Of a stretch of 6,628 nt of DNA, positions 1-6,628 are shown one piece after another. Under the pieces are notes generated by a model, which was not told the origin of the DNA, did not search any database, and worked only from the letters and a program-made list of their open reading frames with translations. The first letter of the stretch is position 1, and the number at the start of each line of letters is the position of its first letter. The stretch covers positions 1-6,628 of the forward strand of contig SSTA01000436.1 of the NCBI GenBank assembly GCA_009469685.1, written 5' to 3'. The translations under genes and the position numbers were made by a program. This stretch comes from Azonexaceae bacterium (lineage in GTDB: Bacteria; Pseudomonadota; Gammaproteobacteria; Burkholderiales; Rhodocyclaceae).

Positions 1-49
1 CGGGCTCATAACCCGAAGGTCGAAGGTTCAAATCCTTCCCCCGCAACCA
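1..49 (+). tRNA. Initiator tRNA-fMet (CAT), 3' part only
   Basis: This is the 3' portion of an initiator methionine tRNA; the acceptor 5' strand and D arm lie left of the window. The visible part starts in the anticodon stem (CGGG, 1-4) and continues with the anticodon loop CTCATAA (5-11, anticodon CAT at 7-9). The stem 3' strand CCCGA (12-16) gives the run of three G:C pairs next to the loop that marks initiator tRNAs. A five-base variable region follows (17-21), then a T arm with stem GAAGG/CCTTC (22-26 and 34-38) around TTCAAAT. The acceptor 3' strand CCCCGCA (39-45), discriminator A46 and an encoded CCA (47-49) complete it. A45 fits position 72, which is unpaired in bacterial initiators, but its partner cannot be seen. 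A rho-independent terminator follows 13 bases downstream. Confidence 0.95.
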
Positions 50-62
50 AGCCGTTTTGTTG

Positions 63-100
63 AAAGCCAATCAGTTTGCGCTGATTGGCTTTTTGCTTTT
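63..100 (+). terminator. Rho-independent terminator of the tRNA-fMet gene
   Basis: A perfect inverted repeat AAAGCCAATCAG (63-74) / CTGATTGGCTTT (81-92) encloses the six-base loop TTTGCG. The T-rich tail TTTTTGCTTTT runs over 90-100. This is a textbook intrinsic terminator placed 13 bases after the CCA end of the tRNA, so it should end the tRNA transcript. It also shields the region to the right from tRNA read-through. The Rhs-like relic begins within a few bases of its T tract. Confidence 0.92.
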
Positions 101-103
101 CCG

Positions 104-355
104 GGCTTCGGCCAGGCCAATGCCAGCGGTACAAGCACGGCGAACTACAGCTACGGCCCCTTCGGCGAACCGAACCAGACGATGGGGAACGCGCTTCCAC
201 TATACCGGGCAGCAGTACCTGTCCCAGCTTGGCCGCTACGACTACGAGCCTCGGTCCTACTCGCCGATGCTGGGAAGGTTCCTTCAGGTCAACCCGATTG
301 GCTTGCGGAAGACCTCAATCTGTATGCCTATGTCGTGAATAATTCCATCAATTGA
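104..355 (+). pseudogene. Relic of an Rhs/YD-repeat core C-terminus, two frameshifts
   Basis: Three reading-frame segments join into the conserved end of an Rhs-family core. Segment one (from about 104) gives ...ANYSYGPFGEPNQTMGN. Segment two (from 192) gives RFHYTGQQYLSQLGRYDYEP and then SPMLGRFLQVNPIGL. Segment three (from about 308) gives EDLNLYAYVVNNSIN and stops at TGA 353-355. In intact Rhs cores these stretches lie in this order in one frame, just before the variable toxin tip. One extra base near 191 and one missing base near 305 explain both frame changes. The signature DPIG has become NPIG, so the aspartate linked to Rhs autocleavage is gone, and no second DPxG motif or toxin tip follows. 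No start codon or upstream YD repeats are present, because the relic abuts the tRNA terminator. In-frame codons after the TGA (359-370) read KGES, which could be a trace of a DPxGES-like continuation, but this is weak. I regard it as a non-functional remnant of a polymorphic-toxin or insecticidal-complex-like protein. Confidence 0.8.
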
Positions 356-603
356 TTTAAAGGTGAATCAAAGAGGTCGGAGTAACTTCGTTATTCGTTA
401 AGATGAGGTAACACGAGGGCAATAACAGGAAGGGCAGACCCTTTCCCGCATTCCGATCCGAAAGCCTCGCAGGGCGGATTCTGTCTTTCCCTCGGGGGAC
501 TTCGGCTCGGTCGTTTGTCCCCAAGGTCGCCTTCGCTGCACCGCCGTAGATTCACTCCGCAGGAAGCGGTTCTGCATACTAAGATGCGGATGGAGGAGGA
601 CTC
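356..603. other. Intergenic stretch with no supported gene; weak inverted repeat
   Basis: No ORF with a credible start, ribosome site and family resemblance is visible in these 248 bases. Base composition moves from AT-richer (356-430) to GC-rich (450-550), which may mark the edge of the Rhs-associated DNA. One inverted repeat stands out: GGGGAC (495-500) and GTCCCC (517-522), with a 16-base loop. It has no T tract on either side, so it is not a standard terminator. A weaker imperfect pair is GGAAGGG (428-434) against CCCTTTCC (439-446). The last 50 bases carry the probable promoter and the ribosome site of gabD. Confidence 0.6.
551..580 (+). promoter_or_regulatory. Possible sigma-70 promoter of gabD
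   Basis: TTCACT (551-556) matches the -35 consensus at four of six bases, and CATACT (575-580) matches the -10 consensus at four of six, with an 18-base spacer. Transcription would start near 587, leaving a very short leader before the Shine-Dalgarno sequence GGAGGAGGA (592-600). Such half-matches occur often by chance, so this is only a plausible candidate at a sensible position. Confidence 0.22.
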
Positions 604-2058
604 ATGCTGGCATTAAAGGATTCCAATCTGCTGCGGCAGGCCTGTTACGTCGCTGGGGCCTGGGTCGGCGCGGACAACGGCGAAACGGTCGAGGTCGTCA
701 ATCCGGCGACCGGCGAGGTGATCGCCAGCGTGCCTTATTGCGGTGCCTCCGAGACGGAACGCGCCATCGCCGCCGCCGATGCGGCACTCAAGACCTGGCG
801 GGAAACGACCGCTGCCGAGCGCAGCCGCGTCCTGCGCCGCTGGTACGAGTTGCTGATGACCCATCAGGACGACCTGGGCAGGCTGATGACCGCCGAGCAG
901 GGGAAGCCGCTGGCCGAAGCCAAGGGCGAGATCGCCTACGCGGCCTCCTTTGTCGAATGGTTCGCCGAAGAAGCCAAGCGGGCCTACGGCGAGGTCATTC
1001 CGTCGCCCTTCAAGGATCGTCAGATCGTGGTGACCAAGGAGCCGGTCGGGGTCTGTGCGGCCATCACCCCCTGGAATTTTCCGTCGGCGATGATTACCCG
1101 CAAAGTCGCTCCGGCGCTGGCCGCAGGCTGCACCATCGTCGTCAAGCCGGCCGCGCAGACGCCGCTCTCCGTCTTGGCGCTGGCGGAACTGGCCGAGCGT
1201 GCGGGAGTGCCGGCCGGCGTCTTCAGCATCGTCACCGGCAAGGCCGCCGCCATCGGTGCCGCGATGACTGCCAGCCCCATCGTCCGCAAACTGACATTTA
1301 CGGGTTCGACGCCGACCGGCAAGCTTCTGATGCAGCAGTGCGCCGGCACTGTCAAGAAGCTGTCGCTGGAATTGGGGGGCAATGCCCCCTTCATCGTCTT
1401 CGACGATGCGGACGTCGATGCCGCCGTCGCCGGTGCTCTGGCCTCGAAGTACCGCAACTCCGGCCAGACTTGCGTCTGCTCGAACCGCTTCCTGGTCCAG
1501 GAGGGCATTTACGAAGCCTTCGCCGCCAAGCTGTCGGCCGCCGTAGCCGGTCTCACGGTCGGCAACGGGATGGACGAGGGCGTGATGCAGGGCCCGCTGA
1601 TCGACGCTGCCGCCCTCGCCAAAGTCGAAGCACTGGTCAGGGACGCCACCGAGAAGGGGGCCCGCGTCGTGACCGGCGGCAAGCGCCATGCCCTGGGGCG
1701 CACCTGGTTCGAGCCGACGATCCTGGCCGGCGTGACCACCGCGATGGCGGTGGCCAAGGAAGAAATCTTCGGACCGGTCGCTCCGCTATTGCGCTTCGAG
1801 ACCGAGGAAGAAGCGGTACGGATGGCCAATGACACCGAATTCGGCCTGGCCGCCTATTTCTTTTCCCAGGACCACCGCCGCGTCTGGCGCGTCGCGAAGC
1901 AGCTCGAATACGGCATGGTCGGCGTCAATACCGGCCTGATCTCGACCGAGGTCGCCCCCTTTGGCGGCATCAAGATGTCGGGCGTCGGTCGGGAAGGATC
2001 CCGTCACGGTTTGGACGAGTACCTGGAAATCAAATACCTCGCGCTCGCGGGGCTCTGA
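604..2058 (+). CDS. gabD: NAD(P)+-dependent succinate-semialdehyde dehydrogenase (GabD type)
   Basis: This cytosolic aldehyde dehydrogenase oxidises succinate semialdehyde to succinate, the last step of GABA breakdown. The 484 residues match the roughly 482 of E. coli GabD and align along the whole length from memory. Shared stretches include the N-terminal KDSNLLRQ, EQGKPLAEAKGEI (98-110) and the C-terminal EVAPFGGIK. The family landmarks are present: ITPWNFP (154-160) with oxyanion-hole Asn158, the cofactor-binding KPAAQTP (181-187), FTGST (232-236), the general base Glu256 in LELGGN, and the catalytic Cys290 in GQTCVC. Cys292 forms the CVC pair that in human SSADH acts as a redox switch. 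The ATG at 604 has a strong ribosome site, GGAGG at 592-596 and AGGAGG at 594-599. No gabT or permease gene is beside it. Glutarate-semialdehyde dehydrogenase (DavD) is the main alternative, since these subfamilies overlap in sequence and substrate. The gene converges on the aromatic operon and appears to be a separate unit. Confidence 0.93.
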   Translation: MLALKDSNLLRQACYVAGAWVGADNGETVEVVNPATGEVIASVPYCGASETERAIAAADAALKTWRETTAAERSRVLRRWYELLMTHQDDLGRLMTAEQGKPLAEAKGEIAYAASFVEWFAEEAKRAYGEVIPSPFKDRQIVVTKEPVGVCAAITPWNFPSAMITRKVAPALAAGCTIVVKPAAQTPLSVLALAELAERAGVPAGVFSIVTGKAAAIGAAMTASPIVRKLTFTGSTPTGKLLMQQCAGTVKKLSLELGGNAPFIVFDDADVDAAVAGALASKYRNSGQTCVCSNRFLVQEGIYEAFAAKLSAAVAGLTVGNGMDEGVMQGPLIDAAALAKVEALVRDATEKGARVVTGGKRHALGRTWFEPTILAGVTTAMAVAKEEIFGPVAPLLRFETEEEAVRMANDTEFGLAAYFFSQDHRRVWRVAKQLEYGMVGVNTGLISTEVAPFGGIKMSGVGREGSRHGLDEYLEIKYLALAGL

Positions 2059-2132
2059 TTGCAACGCCATCGTCTTCAGCATCGCCCCCGTGCAGCGTTT
2101 CACCGATTCTCCGGCGCCTAGGCTTTCCGCAG

Positions 2133-2200
2133 GGCTGCTTGGCAGCCGGTGGATCGCCGCCGAGCGGTCGTTCCTCGCAGCCCGGATCCCGCCACGGGGT
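2133..2200. terminator. Candidate hairpins in the convergent gap between gabD and aacS
   Basis: The 156-base gap (2059-2214) must stop transcription from both sides, yet it lacks a classic intrinsic terminator. Two hairpins are visible. GGCTGC/GCAGCC (2133-2138 and 2142-2147) has a three-base TTG loop. ATCCCG/CGGGGT (2186-2191 and 2195-2200) has loop CCA and one G-U pair. Neither is followed by a T run on either strand, so termination could be factor-dependent, or the hairpins may only protect the 3' ends. Confidence 0.25.
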
Positions 2201-2214
2201 GCGGGAAGACGGCG

Positions 2215-4173
<1,959 letters not shown>

Positions 4174-4193
4174 GCTGTCTCCTGGCGGAAGGA

Positions 4194-4841
4194 TTATTCG
4201 GCGTCGGGCTGCTGGTCGGGAGCCGCCTTTCGGAAGGCGTCGAGAACTTCGCAGGCGGCGACGATGCGGCGGAGGGTGGGCCATTGGTCCAGCGGGCAGT
4301 TGAAGCGGCGGGCATTGAAGACCTGGGGGATCAGGCAGCAGTCGGCCAGGGTCGGCGCGTCGCCGTGGCAGAAGGTTCCGGTACCGGGATCGCCGGCCAG
4401 GAGTTTCTCGACGGCGGCCAGTCCCTCATTCACCCAGTGGCGGTACCAGGCGTCCTTCTGGTCCTGACTGGCGCCGAATTCCCGGGCCAGGTATTGCAGG
4501 ATGCGCAGGTTGTTCACCGGATGGATGTCGCAGGCGATGGTCTGGGCGATGGCCCGCACCCGGGCACGGCCGAGGGGGTCGGCGGGAAGCAGGGGCGGTT
4601 GGGGGTGGGTCTCGTCCAGGTATTCGACGATGGCCAGGGACTGGGTGAGGACGGCGCCGTCGTCCTCCAGGACGGGGACCGTGCCGAGAGGGCTCTTCTC
4701 GCGGTAGGCGGGCTGATGCTGTTGACCACCATCGCGCAGCAGGTGTACCGGGCTTGCGTCGTAGGGCAGCCCTTTGAGATTGAGGGCGATGCGCACCCGG
4801 TAGGCGGCGGAACTGCGGAAATAGGTATAGAGCGTGAGCAT
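4194..4841 (-). CDS. maiA: Maleylacetoacetate isomerase, zeta-class glutathione transferase
   Basis: This enzyme isomerises 4-maleylacetoacetate to 4-fumarylacetoacetate using glutathione as cofactor, the step before the neighbouring hydrolase. The 215 residues are the normal length of the family. The N-terminal thioredoxin-fold domain (about 1-82) has the zeta-class start [18 protein letters not shown] (7-24) with Ser10 and Ser11. It continues with the glutathione-contacting VPVL (55-58) and Gln67-Ser68 in [13 protein letters not shown]. The helical domain contains [12 protein letters not shown] (104-115), a bacterial zeta signature, and the GST N-capping box GDAPTLAD (160-167). The eukaryotic SSC motif reads SSA here, so the active-site cysteine is alanine. 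The start at 4841 follows AGGA (4848-4851) by six bases. A 123-base gap separates it from the hydrolase gene and only 20 bases separate it from aacS. Maleylpyruvate isomerase of the gentisate pathway is a close paralogue, but the adjoining acetoacetate ligase favours maleylacetoacetate. Confidence 0.92.
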   Translation of the reverse strand: MLTLYTYFRSSAAYRVRIALNLKGLPYDASPVHLLRDGGQQHQPAYREKSPLGTVPVLEDDGAVLTQSLAIVEYLDETHPQPPLLPADPLGRARVRAIAQTIACDIHPVNNLRILQYLAREFGASQDQKDAWYRHWVNEGLAAVEKLLAGDPGTGTFCHGDAPTLADCCLIPQVFNARRFNCPLDQWPTLRRIVAACEVLDAFRKAAPDQQPDAE

Positions 4842-4853
4842 CGTACGTCCTAG

Positions 4854-4934
4854 CCTGATCGTTTCGTGAATCCTGCCGGAACCTGATCGGCGGCGACGGG
4901 CCGCAACCGCGGGAGTCCGGGTCCCGCCGACTCC
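4854..4934. repeat. Short direct and inverted repeats between the hydrolase gene and maiA
   Basis: The 123-base gap 4842-4964 carries two copies of CCTGATCG (4854-4861 and 4882-4889), 28 bases apart start to start. It also carries an inverted repeat GGAGTC (4912-4917) / GACTCC (4929-4934) with an 11-base loop. On the mRNA strand the stem-loop comes first, then the two copies reading CGATCAGG, with the second one just before the maiA ribosome site. The arrangement could affect differential expression or mRNA processing, or it could be chance in GC-rich DNA. There is no T tract, so it is not an obvious terminator. Confidence 0.35.
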
Positions 4935-4964
4935 TGGAAGGAAGCGCCTGGCCTGGAGCCCATG

Positions 4965-5975
4965 CTAGTACTTCTCGACCCGCTGCTCGATGGCGCCGAA
5001 GAGCGAAGCTCCGGCGTCGTCGAACATCTCGATGCGTACCGTGTCGCCGAACTTGAGGAAGGGCGTCTGCGGCTTGCCGGTCTCGATGGTCTCGTACATG
5101 CGCACCTCGGCCAGGCAGCAGTAGCCGACTCCGCCGTTGGCGACGGAGGAGCCGTGCAGGCTGCCCTGCCGGTTGGAGACGGTTCCCGAGCCGACGATGG
5201 AGCCGGCCTCCAGTTCCCGCGTCTTGGCAACGTGGGCGATCAGCTGCGGAAAGTTGAAGGTCATGTCCACCCCGGCATCGGGCCGGCCGAAGAGCTGCCC
5301 GTTCAGGTGCACGATGAGGGGGCGATGCAGCTTGCCATCGTGCCAGGCGCTTCCCAACTCGTCCGGCGTCACCGCCACCGGGCTGAACGCCGAGGCCGGT
5401 TTCGACTGGAGAAAGCCGAAGCCCTTGGCCAGTTCGGCGGGAATCAGATTCCTTGCCGACACGTCGTTCACGAGCATGAGCAATCGGATCGATCGCGCGG
5501 CCTCGGCTACGGTGGCGCCCAGAGGAACGTCGCCGGTGATGACTGCCACTTCGGCCTCGAGGTCGAGGCCCCAGTCCTCGGAAAGCGCGTAGATGGGGTC
5601 GCGGGGGCCGACGAAGGAATCGGATCCCCCCTGATAGATCAGAGGGTCGGTCCAGAAGTCCGGCGGCATCTCGGCGCCGCGGGCCCGCCGCACCAGCTCG
5701 ACGTGATTGACGTAAGCCGAGCCGTCAACCCACTGGTAAGCCCGGGGCAGGGGCGAATGGCAGGCGGTGGGATCGAAGGGATCCGAGCCTGCGAGGGCAC
5801 CACTGTCGAGCGCCTCGTAGACCTGTCGCAGTTGGGGCGCGACGTTTTCCCAGTCGTCGAGGGCGGCCTGCAGAGTGCGGGAAACGGCGGGGACAGGCTG
5901 GCAGCGGGTGAGGTTGCGGCTGACCACGACGAGGGTGCCGTCACGGCCGCCTTGCTTGAGGGTGGCGAGCTTCAT
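4965..5975 (-). CDS. fahA: Fumarylacetoacetate hydrolase (bacterial 336-residue form)
   Basis: This enzyme cleaves the carbon-carbon bond of 4-fumarylacetoacetate to give fumarate and acetoacetate, ending the homogentisate pathway. The 336 residues comprise an N-terminal FAH domain (about 1-75) and the C-terminal hydrolase fold. Judged by spacing against my memory of the mammalian enzyme, the metal and catalytic residues are all kept. Asp84 and His91 (DGSAYVNH) correspond to Asp126 and His133. Glu140 and Glu142 (DLEAEVAV) correspond to Glu199 and Glu201. Asp171 in LVNDVSARN corresponds to Asp233, and Lys192 in FLQSKPAS to Lys253. GSGTVSNRQGS (262-272) is the usual late family motif. The protein is shorter than the animal enzyme (about 420), as is common in Proteobacteria. 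ATG 5975 is four bases after the VOC stop codon, and its likely ribosome site GGGGAA (5983-5988) lies inside the last VOC codons, so translation is probably coupled. A fumarylpyruvate or other acylpyruvate hydrolase is less likely given aacS and the length. Confidence 0.92.
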   Translation of the reverse strand: MKLATLKQGGRDGTLVVVSRNLTRCQPVPAVSRTLQAALDDWENVAPQLRQVYEALDSGALAGSDPFDPTACHSPLPRAYQWVDGSAYVNHVELVRRARGAEMPPDFWTDPLIYQGGSDSFVGPRDPIYALSEDWGLDLEAEVAVITGDVPLGATVAEAARSIRLLMLVNDVSARNLIPAELAKGFGFLQSKPASAFSPVAVTPDELGSAWHDGKLHRPLIVHLNGQLFGRPDAGVDMTFNFPQLIAHVAKTRELEAGSIVGSGTVSNRQGSLHGSSVANGGVGYCCLAEVRMYETIETGKPQTPFLKFGDTVRIEMFDDAGASLFGAIEQRVEKY

Positions 5976-5979
5976 CGGC

Positions 5980-6519
5980 TCATTCCCCGGTGTAGCTGCC
6001 GTCGTGCATCCAGCGGGCGTGCTGGGGAGCCCGCCTAGTCAGGGCCCATTCGTTGAGCATTGCCCATTTGACGTCGTCGAGCATCTTGGCCATCTTGGGG
6101 GTGCCGGTATTGAAAGTGAGTTCCAGGCGATGGCCCGAGGGGTCGAAGAAGTAGATGGACTGGAAGAGGGTGTGATCGGTGGGCCCGATGACGTCGATAC
6201 CGTCGGCCTCCAGTCTGGCCTTCGCCTCCAGGAGGGTTTCCATGGAATCCACTTCCAGGGCGAGATGCTGGGTCCAGGCCGGGGTGTTTTCGTCGCGGCC
6301 CATGGGGGGCTTGGTGGGCAGTTCGAAGAAGGCCAGTACATTGCCCTGGCCGGCGTCCAGGAAGACGTGCATGTAGGGATCGGGCTCCTTGGTCGAGGGG
6401 ACCTCGTTCTCGGCAATGGCCAGAATGAAGCGCATGTTCAGGTATTTGCCGTACCACTCGACGGTTTCCTTGGCGTCCTTGCAGCGGTAGGCGACATGGT
6501 GGATGCGTTTGATTTCCAT
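5980..6519 (-). CDS. VOC-superfamily metalloenzyme of unknown reaction
   Basis: The 179-residue protein belongs to the vicinal-oxygen-chelate superfamily (glyoxalase I, extradiol dioxygenases, fosfomycin resistance enzymes). It has two beta-alpha-beta-beta-beta modules. The first runs from IKRIHHVAYRCKD (3-15) to about 68 and the second from QHLALEVDSM (84-93) to RLELTFN (131-137). A full metal triad is visible: His8 in IHHVAYR, His85 in TQHLALEV and Glu133 in RLELTF, after the classic FFDPSGH (124-130). This is the ligand set of type I extradiol dioxygenases and several VOC isomerases. I chose ATG 6519 because GGAG (6528-6531) sits eight bases upstream; the eight-codon extension needs a TTG start with no ribosome site. 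Its place ahead of the hydrolase and maiA implies a role in handling the same aromatic or acylacetoacetate intermediates, but sequence alone does not name the reaction. It is too short and structurally wrong for 4-hydroxyphenylpyruvate dioxygenase (about 350 residues) or cupin homogentisate dioxygenase. Confidence 0.88.
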   Translation of the reverse strand: MEIKRIHHVAYRCKDAKETVEWYGKYLNMRFILAIAENEVPSTKEPDPYMHVFLDAGQGNVLAFFELPTKPPMGRDENTPAWTQHLALEVDSMETLLEAKARLEADGIDVIGPTDHTLFQSIYFFDPSGHRLELTFNTGTPKMAKMLDDVKWAMLNEWALTRRAPQHARWMHDGSYTGE

Positions 6520-6533
6520 GATACAGGCTCCGG

Positions 6534-6628
6534 TTAGACGCAAGGGCGGGCGCGTTGCATGGTTTCGCCGGGGACGGAGAGTCCGCCCCTGGAGTTGGAC
6601 AGCTGTCGGGCGAGCTTGGCACGGACCG
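6534..6628 (-). CDS. Partial C-terminus of an unidentified upstream operon gene
   Basis: One minus-strand frame entering from the right edge runs 30 codons (6626-6537) and stops at TAA 6534-6536. That is 14 bases before the VOC start, and the VOC ribosome site follows immediately. It begins VRAKLARQLSNSRGGLSVPG and ends in RARPCV. Third positions are mostly G or C, as in the neighbouring genes. This is the spacing expected of a co-transcribed upstream gene. The fragment is too short to assign to a family. The two other minus-strand frames are also open here, so the call rests on spacing and codon use only. A regulator, transporter or pathway enzyme would all fit. Confidence 0.45.
   Translation of the reverse strand, partial: VRAKLARQLSNSRGGLSVPGETMQRARPCV

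Noticed and set aside
6..200. Minus-strand ORF of 64 codons ending in GEGFEPSTFGL
   Set aside because: The ending is the familiar spurious translation of the antisense strand of a tRNA gene. The ORF covers the tRNA, its terminator and the Rhs relic and has no independent support.
439..456. Possible degenerate copy of the tRNA 3' end (CCTTTCCCGCATTCC against CCTTCCCCCGCAACCA) as an attachment site
   Set aside because: Similarity is limited to a few short C-rich runs with several mismatches, and no integrase or other island gene is visible.
453..603. Open plus-strand frame across the pre-gabD region read as a second coding relic
   Set aside because: It has no start codon, no family resemblance and many Arg codons, as expected of random GC-rich sequence.
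613..1689. Minus-strand ORF of 358 codons opposite gabD
   Set aside because: It is a shadow of a well-matched dehydrogenase, with low-complexity Gly/Arg/Asp-rich composition and no recognisable motif.
4174..4284. Longer N-terminus for the acetoacetate-CoA ligase starting at 4284
   Set aside because: The extra 37 residues are Arg/Pro-rich, unlike the family, and would overlap the end of maiA. The ATG at 4173 has a good ribosome site.
4962..6038. Plus-strand ORF of 358 codons opposite the fumarylacetoacetate hydrolase
   Set aside because: It is an antisense shadow. The hydrolase on the other strand keeps all catalytic residues and has matching operon spacing.

Overview
The window looks like chromosomal DNA from a high-GC Proteobacterium. 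A betaproteobacterium of the Rhodocyclales type (Azoarcus/Thauera-like) is my best guess. The guess rests on GC-rich third codon positions, a proteobacterial initiator tRNA, a GabD very close to enterobacterial GabD, and the gene content. It is not proven by any marker in the window.

Layout. Positions 1-100 hold the 3' part of an initiator tRNA-fMet gene and its rho-independent terminator. Positions 104-355 hold a decayed piece of the conserved C-terminal part of an Rhs/YD-repeat core protein. It can only be read by switching frame twice and it ends at an early stop. Positions 356-603 have no gene I can support and lead into gabD. A plus-strand NAD(P)+-dependent semialdehyde dehydrogenase gene, gabD, occupies 604-2058. 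It converges on a minus-strand operon that fills the rest of the window. In transcription order the operon contains the last 30 codons of an unidentified gene (6628-6534), a VOC-superfamily metalloenzyme (6519-5980), a fumarylacetoacetate hydrolase (5975-4965), a zeta-class GST of the maleylacetoacetate isomerase type (4841-4194), and acetoacetate-CoA ligase (4173-2215).

How the genes work together. Maleylacetoacetate isomerase and fumarylacetoacetate hydrolase are the last two steps of the homogentisate route for tyrosine, phenylalanine and related aromatics, and they yield fumarate plus acetoacetate. Acetoacetate-CoA ligase then activates the acetoacetate to acetoacetyl-CoA, which a thiolase (not in the window) can split. 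The operon is therefore a lower pathway carrying homogentisate cleavage products into central metabolism. Homogentisate dioxygenase and any regulator are not visible and would have to lie beyond the right edge or elsewhere. The VOC protein keeps a complete two-His-one-Glu metal site and is translationally close to the hydrolase. It is the one operon member whose reaction I cannot name, and it is the most interesting unknown here. GabD is divergent in orientation and function and is probably not part of this pathway.

I see no CRISPR array, insertion sequence, prophage gene or clear defence system. Apart from the Rhs relic beside the tRNA gene and the unassigned VOC enzyme, the window is ordinary catabolic chromosome.
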